Source: Branchiostoma lanceolatum (taxonomy: Eukaryota; Chordata; Leptocardii; Amphioxiformes; Branchiostomatidae). From it: a DNA stretch of 64,000 nt. The stretch is from positions 2,322,501 to 2,386,500 of the forward strand of contig NC_089724.1 in NCBI RefSeq assembly GCF_035083965.1, given 5' to 3'. Shown piece after piece: positions 23,881 to 35,600 of this stretch; position 1 is the first letter of the stretch, and each line of letters starts with the position of its first letter. The notes under the pieces are model-generated. The model ran no database searches and was not told where the DNA came from. It saw nothing but the letters and a program-made list of their open reading frames with translations. A program made the translations under genes and the position numbers.

Positions 23881-24221
23881 CGATTTTTGTGTGTCCAACA
23901 CTCAGACACTGCCGATGTTACCTGTAAACTTTTTGTGACCCAGCCGCTACTCCAACAAACTCTGACCCTATCACCCTTACTATTGACACGCGTACTGCAG
24001 GACTCTATAATGGTCAACAATTCTCTGTGGCCACCATGGGGGCGGTGGTAAAGATCTGAGCAAGCACAGGAGGCATTGAAACTAACAGCGGTCGTTTTGG
24101 ACGGTATCCTTTTTAAAATCGTTCTATTTAGCATAGCTTCCTTTAACCAAGGTGGCTCTTTAAGTTATTTTTTATTCCTTCTTTCCAAACAGACCCCGAA
24201 AACATTTGTGCAACTATCAGT

Positions 24222-24252
<31 letters not shown>

Positions 24253-24421
24253 ATTAATTATCCGTTGTTGAGCTTATGTACGAAAAGAAATTCGCATAAA
24301 AGTCAGGAAAGAGCAGGAAGCTTTGATATAATCTTCGAAGCGCTTGATTTTCTGTCATGTTCAAACAAATTAGAATCAGCACTCGGCTGACATTTGCGTG
24401 CACGAGGATTAGGCTGTGACG

Positions 24422-24524
24422 TCACACAGCCTTGCATGAGAAGGACGCGACGCTCCCCTCGGTGCAGTACATGCCGTCCGGACAGGAGGCGCTGCTGCAC
24501 TGGTAAGGGGTAATCCTGCTGGTG
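24422..24524 (-). pseudogene. Detached last-exon remnant of a P3-like gene
   Basis: The minus strand codes the family's terminal four-cysteine module ([16 protein letters not shown], then SFSCKAV and a TGA stop), nearly identical to the last exon of P3 at 29,808-29,693. Homology stops abruptly at 24,524, so the first 11-12 bp of the exon and its acceptor are missing. The flank to 23,880 also matches the P3 3' flank (29,230-29,690). I see no intact exon to which it could splice, so I call it a remnant; it marks the former 3' end of P2. Confidence 0.7.
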
Positions 24525-25747
24525 CACCCGCGTTACAAGTACCGTTTACAGTCATAAGTGGTTAACGGTGACCACCGTTAGCTAGTTATAAGTGGGCCAG
24601 GAGACGTCTCCTGGCTCTTGAGAGACAACGGTTAACAGTTAGTACTGGCCGGGAGAGATGGGTCAGCGATGGAATGGTGAGGCCACAGATAATGGACTGT
24701 AGGACCGTGAACGCTCGCGAGATTTGGGGACGTGAGGGCACGAGGGTACAGAACGGTGCCGGAATATCTGAATTTTCAGGTCCGTATCTTTCGCCGACCG
24801 GCCCGAATCGATCGCCGTTGGTCGTCCAGCAGCACAACTCTGCATTTTCCATGGCGAGGTGAGCAACTTTGGTTCATTTATACCGACTATTTTTGATTGA
24901 ATAGGTACAGGTCCTCGTCAATTGCAACTAGCTCGAGCCACGCGCCCACGCCCGGTGTGAAGGGGGAGGGGGGCGGTGCACATCACCGCAAGAATTGGGC
25001 TGTTAAAAAAAATACTTGAAAAAGGCTGGATTGGAAGGGGGAAGGGTTCAAGCATCTGGATTAGGAACCAGGGAGGGTTTGGGCAATTTTTGACCCGGAA
25101 CTAGGGTCAGTTGAGCCATTTTGGATTAGGAACTAGGCCGGGGGGTTGACCAATTTGGCCGGACCAATTTCTGGATTGGAGCAAGGACATTATAATGTCC
25201 TTGATTGGAGGAAGGGTAGGGTCAAAACCTGATTAAAAACCTAATTGAAAAGAAATCTTTCAGCGATTCCAAGTTACAGCCTACGTTAGGAAGGCCTCAA
25301 TAGAAAATTTGAAGTAAAAGCAACAACTATGGTGTTTATGGGAGACCATATCAGATACGAAGCGAGAAAGTTGTTCAGCCTTAGAGGAATGACTTTTGTC
25401 ATGACACTTTTGACACGTTTGTGATCCAATTCAATCAATCACCTATTGATGTAGGTTATCAGTGTAGCCGTGGCGACTAACGAAGGGAGTTTTTGCTTGA
25501 TATTACATAATATACTTTCCCTTCTTAGCCGTGGGGCACGACACAATCCCACATCTACTCGTGCGACGCCAGCCTTCTAACTTGCACGCCGGGCCCGATT
25601 CTTGTTCTCCCTGAACTCCCAACGCACTTACCTAGGTCGCCGGGCCTTTAGCGACGCCGGAAACCCCAAGTTAATCCACAACAGGGCTTGTTGCGGCAGA
25701 AGTCAATGGAAAACAGCATCGGGGCCGCCATTTTGGTTCAAAATACA
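24525..25747. other. Intergenic region; CpG-rich patch and degenerate short repeats
   Basis: 24,600-24,870 is rich in CpG, has a CTCGCGAGA word at about 24,714 (a known promoter palindrome in vertebrates), and is open in one minus frame of 88 codons (24852-24586) with no recognised domain. 25,010-25,210 holds degenerate GGATTAGGAACTAGG-like words. No P2 body exon (EGF or lectin) was found anywhere here. Confidence 0.4.
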
Positions 25748-25828
25748 ACGTCATGGCTTGTACAGCCTGATTGGTCAAGCCCAGTCATGTGAGTGAACGC
25801 ACCAATCAGGCTGTACAAGCGATGACGT
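25748..25828. repeat. Near-perfect 28-bp inverted repeat with CCAAT and CRE sites
   Basis: The left arm 25748-25775 and right arm 25801-25828 pair with one mismatch around a 25-bp loop. Each arm contains TTGTACAGCCTGATTGGT or its complement, that is an inverted CCAAT box. The right end forms TGACGTCA, a CRE palindrome. It may be the end pair of a small foldback element. Confidence 0.65.
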
Positions 25829-25870
25829 CACTCTCCTCGTGGGCCCACATTACATTGTTGATAGCAATTA

Positions 25871-26391
25871 GGCTGCACCAAGTAATTTTTATGGATGACG
25901 TCCGCGCGCGCATTGATTTTGGTCTGTTCCCAGAAAAAAAAACAAGAAATTACGCTCCCTGTAACTATGACCAAAGAGCTACGACAGTGCCGCAAATCGT
26001 AAGATTAACGTAAAACTCGTCCCGCGAAATGCATAAATAAACGCCTAAGGCTATTGGCAGGATCATCCTGTCAGCAGTAGAAAAAAATGCACTGCTGACA
26101 GGATGATCCTGACAGCAGTGGGATATGGAAAGAAACAGGACAGGACAACAACTGCTGTTCAACTTCAATTGATTTATTCAAATTATTGCTGTTTTCATGA
26201 TGAATAAAAGCATTGTTAGTTGTTACACTGTGTTCTCTCATTCAATTTGTGTCCTAACATGTGTCGTCGACTATAATATTTCAAATCTAGGCATCTTGTT
26301 TTTTTCGGCCCGTCTTGTTTTTTTTTCGCGCTCTCGCATTAGATTTAGGGTCTCCAAAGGACGTCATCCATAAAAAATACTTGGTGCAGCC
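25871..26391. mobile_element. Harbinger-like MITE, copy 1
   Basis: TIRs of about 35 bp start GGCTGCACCAAGTAATTTTT and end in the complement. The element is flanked by TTA on both sides (25868-25870, 26392-26394), the TWA-type 3-bp duplication of PIF/Harbinger elements. Inside is a perfect 21-bp hairpin (26058-26078 with 26091-26111, 12-nt loop). It carries no transposase. A shorter second copy is at 28,080-28,482. Confidence 0.75.
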
Positions 26392-26500
26392 TTAATAAAA
26401 AAAGCAAATTACGTTACAACACGACGTCATGGCTTAGTAACACCTAAATGTAACAGTGATTGGAGGAAGGGTAGGGTATAGTTACTGAAGCGCAGCTTAC

Positions 26501-27501
26501 CTACACACAGAGCCCACTTGTTGTAATAGTGTGCTCCAAACAGACCCGAGGTGCCTGTGTCTGCGTCCATGCCGGGGGCACTGCCGTCACTGTGCCAGTT
26601 GGGGAGGTATACGAAGGTGGCATTGAGGGGCTGGCAGCTCCCGAACCCTGCCGCACTGCCGCACAGTACGTGCGACAGGACGCTGAGCGTGAGGCAGTGG
26701 ACGCCGCCATCGTCGAACCTGATGCAGCCCGAGCCCCAGTAGGTGCTGGTGCAGGAGCCCGTTCCTGACCAGTAGCACGGATACCTCATCCTCGCTGCCT
26801 CGCACGTGGACTTGACGTTGGCATTGGTCATCGCCCCGGAAGCACGAACTTTATAAAATTTCCATCGATCGACCGTGGTCAAGTTCACTTTTTCACCTTA
26901 AAGAGATTGAGAGATGATAGCCACTTTTTTTCGCATGTGTGTGTAATTGGGTATTGGTGACCACGATAATTTGGGGAAATTGGATAACATATGCATTTCT
27001 AGTCAAAGCAGATGATGATCAAATACATTTGTACGGTCAAGTACGTTAGCCTCATTCAATGTAAAATAGTAGTACGCAAAGTCTTCTATAATGAAATGTC
27101 ACCATGAGGAAGGAATTTTAGCTCTAACGCATTCAATGGCTCCATTTGTCATCAGCGCTTGAAGTTAACGTTACATGCCTTTGTCTGACAGGCGCAACTA
27201 TTCCCGTCTTGAAAGTCATTTACAACTTACAACAAGGGGGCCCAAACCTACACCAATTCTTCATTACATCAAAAGCTATCTGGCACCAAAAATTCAAGAC
27301 CATAGCACGTCCGGTCAAAAGATTTAAAAAAACGGAAGTTCTGCTGCAGTACCAAGGTCACATACCAGGGGACCCGAAATCGACCCTGAATTTAGGCTTC
27401 ACAACACCTGCCCATGCCACATACCAAATATCATTGTAATCCATCAAGAGGTCATTGAGTTATGCTGTCTACAGTAGTTCGGAAACACAAACACACAGAC
27501 A

Positions 27502-27543
<42 letters not shown>

Positions 27544-27937
27544 GATATACCCAAAACTATATCTCCATTTTTAATGGAGGTAATTAGTCATTGGAAACGT
27601 ACAACCACCATCAAAACGTAATAATGCAGACAATATTGGCAACAAAAAGAGTAAGTGAACTTAGCAAAGCGTCGATAACCCTTCAGCTGAAAATGAATAG
27701 AGCTTAAATGTCTTTATATTCTACATCGCACATCTACCGACGCATTGAGTATTAAGCGAACATGACATGGGTTAAGGGTTAATCTAAGAACAGTCAACTA
27801 TTTTGTGTGTGCAGATTTTGCCAATTATACTCTACTGCATCAATCCTCAAAGCAGTTATTTCGCATATTTAGTTACCTTGAGCGCTCAGTATCACCAGGC
27901 TCGGGCAGGCGATGATCCAGAGCAAAAACTTCCACAT
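26501..27937 (-). CDS. P2: signal peptide plus unknown Cys-rich domain, without a body of its own
   Basis: Two intact exons with consensus splice sites: 27937-27877 (signal peptide MWKFLLWIIACPSLVILSAQ) and 26896-26501 (132-residue unknown domain). Both are phase 1 at the open end. The usual family start codon is mutated (ATG to ACG in the CATACGG context), so translation would begin at the next ATG, 27937, still giving a good signal peptide. The domain is closest to that of P1: both share [19 protein letters not shown] and DADT. Downstream I found no EGF or lectin exons, only the truncated last exon at 24,524. Either P2 is a decayed gene, or its exon splices to the thrombospondin EGF exon at 19,790, which is in phase. 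I cannot decide between these. Confidence 0.6.
27146..27570 (+). repeat. Copy of the dispersed repeat with (CA)n tract
   Basis: It reads TTCTGCTGCAGTACCAAGGT, then GCCACATACCAAATATCATT, then GAGTTATGCTGT, then a CA tract at 27,485-27,544, then TTAATGGAGGTAAT. The order matches copies at 15,040, 54,060 and 55,575. It lies in intron 1 of P2. Confidence 0.6.
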
Positions 27938-27993
27938 TTTACCGTATGGTGAGTTCAGTCAAGGCTCTGTTATGGGTGACTGTGAAGATAACT

Positions 27994-28076
27994 TGGTGCG
28001 CGGGAATTAATACCCTCTCACAAGGCCATGGGAACCATACAGCTGACCGGTATTGACGGGCGCTATTAATATTACA
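27994..28076 (-). promoter_or_regulatory. Family promoter upstream of P2, cut by a MITE
   Basis: The block matches the P1/P3-P5 promoters (CAGCTG E-box, CCATGGCCTTG, TATTAATTCCCGC). It differs at the Runx-like site, where AACCACA has become AACCATA, and conservation stops at 28,076, exactly where the Harbinger-like MITE has inserted. The CCAAT part is therefore displaced or lost, which fits weak or no expression of P2. Confidence 0.6.
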
Positions 28077-28079
28077 TTA

Positions 28080-28482
28080 GGCTGCACCAAGTAATTTTTA
28101 TGGATGACGTCCGCGCGCGCATTGATTTTGGTCTGATCCCAGAAAAAAAAACAAGAAATTCCGCTTCCTGTAACTATGACCAAAGAGTTGCGACAGTGCC
28201 GCAAATCGTTAGATTGACGTAAAACTCGTCACGCGAAATGCATAAATAAACGCCTAAGGCTATTGGTAGGATCATCCTGTCAGCAGTAGAAAAATTTGCA
28301 CTGCTGACAGGATCATCCTGCTGCTCTCTCATTCAATTTGTGTCCTAACATGTGTCGTCGACTATTATATTTAAGATCTAGACATCTTGTTTTTTTCGGC
28401 CCTTCTTGGTTTTTTTTCGCGCTCTCGCATTAGATTTAGGGTCTCCAAAGGACGTCATCCATAAAAATTACTTGGTGTAGCC
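28080..28482. mobile_element. Harbinger-like MITE, copy 2, in the P2 promoter
   Basis: It has the same TIRs as 25,871-26,391 (right end GGTGTAGCC with one change) and TTA duplications at 28077-28079 and 28483-28485. It is 118 bp shorter because part of the interior right of the hairpin is missing. It sits directly against the conserved ATTAATATT of the P2 promoter. Confidence 0.75.
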
Positions 28483-29692
28483 TTACACGTGAAGACCTTG
28501 ATTACAAGCTAATGCGAAACAACGGGCATTTGCAAATGCACTTAACGAATAGACACCACCTGACAAGTCAATTAATGTAAAAGCTAATTTGTGCTGATAT
28601 ATAACATCCTCGGATAGATGGTTGGTTTGGTTGTCCAACACAATGTTCACGTTATTCAGTTAAAAAACGTCTGAAGGTAATAAATGATGGGTTGATCACT
28701 TATTTAGATTGGTGGTTGTATACCATTTTATTTGGCAAATTAGAATTGCTTTATCTGTTGTTTAACGTGAAATATCAAATCTTGTAATGCTTTGTGTAGA
28801 CACAAAATAGATGGTTTGCCAGAGGTTTTGATTTAAACTCTCTATAGAAAAATATCTTAAAATTCTTCTCTTTTTACAAGAAACCTGATTTTTTAAAAAT
28901 TGACTTGTCTTTTCAGGCTACTTTTGATTTAAAAAAAGCGTCTTAAACGCTATCAAAATTGCAACTCAGTTTTGGAAATAACTACTCGCGGTTGTACTAT
29001 TATTAGCCTTGAAAAGAAGCTGCAAACATCGCTTGCAAAAAGAGTAAGTGAACTTAACAAAGCGTCTATAACCCTTCAGCTGAAAATAAGTAAAGATTAA
29101 CTGTCTTTTCGGTGCTGATGAGAAAATGGAAACAACTCAGTTCTGGAAACAACTCAGTTCTAGAAATAACTTCTCGCGGTTGTACTGTTATTAGCCTCGA
29201 AAAGAAGCTGCAAACATCGCTAAGTCAAATATCGGTTTTTGTATCATCAAACGCTCGCACGTCGCCGATTTTACCTGTAAACTTTCTGTGACCCAGTCGC
29301 TACTCCAACAAACCCTGACCCGCTAACCCCTGCTATTGGCACACGTACTTAAGGAGTCTATATTGGTCGACCGTATTCTATGGCGTAAAAACAAACAGCG
29401 GTGGGCTTGGACGGTATCTTCCATAAGTCGTTCTATTTAGCATAGTTTCCTTTAACCAATGAAGCTCTCTAAGTCATTCAAAGCTACGATTCCGACAGAT
29501 CGACTTCTCAAACACATTGATTCCGAGTTGCGGAGCTTATGTACTTATAATTCAAGAAAAATCGGCACAAAAGTCAGAAAAGAGCAGAAACCATTAATAG
29601 CATCTTCAAAGCGCTTTATTCTCTGCCACCTTTAATCAAATTAGAATCAGCACTTGGCTGACATTTGCGTGCACGAGGATTAGGCTGTGACG
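28483..29692. other. Intergenic region between P2 and P3 with internally repeated 3'-flank units
   Basis: The block CTCGCGGTTGTACT…TTATTAGCC…AGCTGCAAACATCGC occurs twice (about 28,985 and 29,173). A block containing AAGTGAACTTAACAAAGCGT (29,045) also occurs inside P2 intron 1 (27,655). 29,270-29,370 holds the family's reiterated ACCCTGACCC unit. No exon was found. Confidence 0.45.
29615..29620 (-). terminator. Poly(A) signal AATAAA for P3
   Basis: AATAAA on the minus strand, 73 bp after the P3 stop. The same GCGCTTTATT context occurs after P5 (49,864) and a similar one after P6 (63,169); P4 has ATTAAA at the matching place. Confidence 0.65.
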
Positions 29693-32600
29693 TCACACAG
29701 CCTTGCATGAGAAGGACGTGACGCTCTCTTCGGTGCAGTACATGCCGTCCGGACAGGAGGCGCTGCTGCACTGGTAAGGGGTCATCCTGCTGGTGATCGG
29801 AGCCGGATCTGAAGGTGCATATTGAACATGTAGTATGAAATTCGCAACGTAAAACTAACGATATTTCATGAACATTGGAACGTGCGCGTTGATGCTATAA
29901 TTTTGATTATGATAGCAATCTAAAATGTTCATTGCAAACAACAAGCATTTGGGATCAACTGAATTTAGGGCCGTTCTTAAAGATTATTGGGTGCTTGAAA
30001 GTTTGCACCACCCATTACAGATTTTGCAATGTCAATTACTGATTAAAAAATCCCAACTATAAATGTGTGTTCTAGACATATGCTCGTAAGCGACTGAAAT
30101 GGAATAATAACGGCAGAAAATGTAGAATGATCGCATTGAAACATGACGTTTATTTAAGTATCAATAAAGGCTGTATCAATCATTAACACTTACAAACTTT
30201 TGAAACCAAAAAACAATGCTATGAAAAAGACCTTCATGTATAGAGCCATATCTGTGTGGAACAGTTTGCCGCATCAGATACAAACCGCAACTCAGAGCAG
30301 GTTTAGGCAGGAGATGTCAAGGAATGTGTGTATCAGTTAGCTAATTTTAATGCAGTAATTTTAAGTAGTCTGTAGTCAATTTTATGTGGTCTGTCTTATG
30401 TATTTTCTGATGTACTCCAGGAAGATTAGCTACATACCACTCATGGTATGTAGCTAATGGAGGAAATCAAGTATCCAAAGTATCCAAAGTATTAAATCAT
30501 TTCAAAGAGTTTTTTTATTTTATATTCGCTTCTGACTGTTTCACAGTTACATTGAAATATACTGCATTATCAAGTAACTGGTCTCGCTACCAGACTAACT
30601 ATGCCGGCTATAGTCTGGGGTTCATTTGTGATCTTAACCATGGACTGACTCTACTGGCTAATTATACCTTTTTCTGACGAATTGTACGATCCACACGCCC
30701 GTAGGAGGACCTGGTGGAGGCTATCAAATACCTGCCATTCAGTCAGCATCGATCACATTCAGCATCACTTTTGAATGTTGTACATTGCATGCATGGAGTG
30801 CGCGACGACTTTCTACAAATAACATAGTAGGAACTATACTCACGAACGCATTGGAAGTAGAAAACGTAGTCCTGACAATTCCAGCCTTGCGGACATTGGG
30901 CTTGGGAACACCAGTCCATGTCTAGATAAAACAGATCAAATCAGACGAACTGTGGTAAAGGTAAACCATCAATACGCCAAAAACCGTTCCTCAAGCAACT
31001 TGATATGTTTTTAACTTACATCCACTACCTTTCAGTGTGAAGGAACTTACGGTAGTGCATGCCACCTGAAACTGAAAGGTATTTTCCAAAGTCGCATCCA
31101 TTTCCTTGAGGAACTGTTTCTGGCGTATCTTTTTGCCTGGATGCCTAGGCTTCATCAACGTAAGCTATGAATAGTAGAGAGAGTTTCAATTGATATCTAA
31201 AACGTGCAAGAAGAAGGAAACACATTCCCCCTACCGGACTCGCAGTGGTCTCCATGGTATCCGGTGAGGCAGCTGCAGCTGTAGGAGTTGATGCCGTCCT
31301 GACAAGTTCCGCCATTTTGGCACGGATTAGAGGCACACTCGTCAACGTCTGTAAAAAAGATATTCGAGAATCCAGTTGTCGACAACAGGCGGGCACAGCT
31401 ATAGGAGATTCTACTCCGTTTGTTATTTGCTATCACCATGAACAATCGTATGATAACATTCAGTATGATGTAAATTGAACTGGCAAACATTTCAAAACAA
31501 ACGTTCCCGTTTTCGTACTGTAATATTCTACAAAATTACCATTACATATTTTTGTTATGGTACTGTACAACTATATTGTATCGTTTTATGTGCATGCAAT
31601 TCAATATAAAATCTAATATAAAGATATCCACTATCTTTTTGCACATGTAACTACAAAACAGTTTTCTTCAATATTTGCGTGTTCTGTCAGAGTAGTCAAA
31701 GAGTAAAGAATATAAGGGAAAAAAGTACAATTGTAAGAAACAGTGTCTTATGCAGACCATAAAAGTACCTACTTATCTCACAAGTCTCCCCGTCAAACCC
31801 GGCAGGACACTCGCAGAAGGCGGCGGAGTCATTGAAGCAGGAGGTGCAGTAACCACCGTTCTGGCACACGTCTTGTCCACAAGGCTTCAGGTCTTACAGA
31901 TTTAAAAAAAAACAAAAACACAATGAACATTTCAGTCGTTCCAGTTTACATTCAGCTACTGGTTGGTTAGTAGTAAATGTTAGTTAGTAGATGGAATGCA
32001 GTGGTGGACTGCATTGTGTCAACCGATGAACGCGGGGATGATGATGATGATGAGTAGTAAATGTAGCCTCTTTTCCTATCATTGAGTACTGCGATGTTTC
32101 CTATTCGTAACATCTATCACAGTTGGAAGTCAATCGAAGAATAATGCATACAAATGCTCATATTGAATCTGCATATTCTGCTGTTGTACAAAATACGCAA
32201 GACAATATGCTTGCTTTATTTTATATTGCATTTTATACGTTACACGCTGCACGGTTCTCGTTCACCCTATCTGCACATGTACATACAATTTTGTTTCAAA
32301 GTACAAAGCTAGCTGTATTCCTCTTAGGTCTTACTAATTGACTTCAGAACATTTATGTTAAACTTCCTTACCAGACTGGCAGACATAGTTGTGTTGCTCA
32401 CTGCACGGCGCTGTTTTTCCCAGGAAGTTGTCAGAGCTGTCCAGGAGAACACACAGGTCACAGGGAGCGGCGGGTTCACTGGCAGACCACTGCATTGGAC
32501 CTGATATCAAGCAGTATTAATATGCTTTTTTTCAACCTTTATTTAACCTTGAGAGTACTGGATACAGATACACTCTTCGGCCGAAGCCGTTCTTCCAGAG

Positions 32601-35600
32601 GTCAGGGGTCCATTTATTCATTTAGGTTGAATGATTCTGAAACTGTGTAATAAATTTCTGTATCTAATATATAGCCTGTATAACCGCCCTTCGATGTAAC
32701 ACTCTAGGTTTTGTAATAAAAAAAGGCAAGGCATTACTTAAACTTCCTGTTTCATAAATAATGCGCTTTGTTTATGTTCGAATAGTCGACAATCATTAAA
32801 AAAACACTTCTTGCAAACCTCAACTTTGCAGATAATAATTTATCAATGTTCAAAAATATTGTTACTTTTTTGTCACTGACCTGAAAACGGAGATCCATTA
32901 CTGTTGAAAAACGCAACTGGTGCTGCTTTGGTCGCCAGCCAGGTGGAGCCGCCGGCGGAAGCCGACATCTTGTCAGCGAGGAAACTTTGCTGCTGGTCAT
33001 CGTTCAGATCCACCAAGTGGCTGCCCATGGCGCTGCAGGCTTGTGTTGCGTCCTGGTGGGTTAGAGCGGCGGACGAGAACTGGTAGCATTCCCCGGCAAG
33101 GGATGCTGGAATTTAGAACAAAAAGTCGTACGATTTCTTTGGAAGTCTGCAATTGCTTTAAGCTAGGTATTTGCTTTACATAAAATTTTCAACATCTTTC
33201 CAGCACTTGCATTATAACATTTTATAATCTTTTTTTTTCTAACTGCGGCTTCTACAAACATACAAACTCAATGAAAATGTTTATATCCTTATATTGCTGA
33301 GATTTGAGAAGTTCAAACATTTGATAAACAACTGCCAAGTCTCAGATTATATGTAATACCCGTTTCACAGTTCTTGCCGGTAGAATCCTTAGGACAGACA
33401 CAGCTGTAGCCGTCCACGTGATCCAGGCAGGTCCCTCCCAGCCAGCAAGGGCTGCTCGCGCACTCGTCGATATCTGAATGACACACCAACACAATGTCAA
33501 ACATGATGATCACGAAATCTTCAAAAATGTGCTGATTTTAGTCATAGATAAATCACCAAATCGTGCTAAGGTTTGTAGTTAGCTCATTGCAGCGCGTGCT
33601 GAGAGCATTGACCTTGTACCCATTAGACTTTGTTGTCATTTTTTTGGAGCTGTTTCAGTCTGTTCAGTTGTTTTAAATAAGTGCATTTACTAACCTTGAT
33701 CACAGTTGGTCCCTTCCCAGCCGTTCTCACAGCTACAGGTGTAATTCATATGTTCGTCCGTACAGGTTCCGTGCGCACATGGGGAGGTAGCACAGTCGTC
33801 AATGTCTAAGAAAATAAATCCAACAACGATTAATGATAAAATACTGACGAAACTAAAATGATTTAACAACGACAGGACCAATAGCACTAAAGATAATTGG
33901 CCTCCACTCGCCGCGAGTTATATCGCGATCGGAAATACAAATGTATCATTTAGTACACGTCCTGACTAGTAGAACGATGGAAAATAATTACTAGTACGTC
34001 ATTATATTGAGTTTAATTGCAGCGTATAATAGATCATTACAAACTTTGATCACAGTCGGACCCGGTCCAGCCGTTCGCACAGCTACAGGTGTAGCTCGCC
34101 AAGTGGTCTGTACAGGTTCCATGAACACACGGGGATGACAAGCATTCGTCGGTGTCTGTAGTTAGCAGTTATACAGCAGAGTACACGTAATTATTACAAA
34201 TTCCCACAATTGATATCAACCAATGAAACAAAGTAATTAAGATATAGAAGACCTGATTACAGATACTCAATCCGGAGTACACTGCTAGGATGAAAGTTAT
34301 TTACTATCAATGAAGCATTTGTACACTCTTTGCTTCATTTACTAACCTTGATCACAGTTGGACCCTTCCCAGCCGTTCTCACAGCTACAGGTGTAACTCG
34401 CCTCACCGTCAGTACAGGTTCCGTGTGCGCATGGGGAGGACGCACAGTCGTCAATGTCTAGGAAAAGAGATTCAAGTTAGTCTACGATATCATCATAGCA
34501 AGCAATGCTGACAAAACTAAACGTTTTTTTCCTGACCGTTTCCGGGGAACAATTGCTAGGTTAGTCGCATTAATCTATGCTAGCCCTAGCACATTTTGTC
34601 ACGATGCAATATTCAAACCAGTGGTCTGTATCCAGTATCCATATCTAATTCCTACTGGTGGTAATTCAAACGAAATGAAAATAAATGTGATAGACGATAG
34701 CCGATGAAAAAGAATCACTTGCATCCATATGATTAAACGTTACAAACCTTGATCACAGTCGGTCCCCTCCCATCCGTTCTCACACGTACACGTGTAGCCC
34801 CCGATATCATCGGTGCAGGTTCCATGAACGCAGTGAGATCTCGCACACGTAGGAGCTGGAGAAATGTTGTTCAGGAAGTGGGTTATTTTTCAGTTGTTAA
34901 TGGAATTCTTTTGAATTAGACGCTAGCTCACAAGTGATTTATAATATCTATTATTGTTATTTTCAAATGCATTCATCCATAATGAGGCAAACTACCTTCC
35001 AGTGTCCTTATCTAGTTTCTATGTATAAGAGGAAAAGGAAGAAACTTGTCCTTTAAGCAATAATGTATTGATATTTCATGCGCCAACCAATTGCTAACAT
35101 GCACAGTAATGATGTATCCGACTTGTTTAAATTATCACCTTTACTTACACAAAATATTTATTCTTTCCTAATAAAAGTTCAGCTATACATATCTTTGAAA
35201 GGAAATCCACAGCTACATAGTTAATAATGCAATAGCTTCAACCATCCCCGCAAACAAATACTAAGCTGATGAGAAATTCAATAACATGAAAAATACCTTT
35301 ATTCATGTTAAATGCATTTATTAAGATATTGATAATAATACAAGCTATTTTGTTGATTACAACATAAAAATCAAATTGATGCTCTATGTGCGGGTTGACT
35401 TTGAACAATATAAAGGCACCAAAACAGTAAGATTTGCCACAACATCCTGTTTTGTGTAACGAAAACGAGGCTGCATCCTTACCTGCACACAGGGCGTACA
35501 TGTTGTTATAATCTGCTCCCTGCAGGGTCCAGCTGTGAGTCTCGTAGTCCACTCCCCAGGCGCTGTCACGGTCACCGCCCCAACAGGCAAGGCAGTACAC

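Noticed and set aside
24586-24852. 88-residue minus-strand ORF in the CpG-rich patch
   Set aside because: It has no domain, no clear splice partner and no homologue in the window; kept only as a finding.
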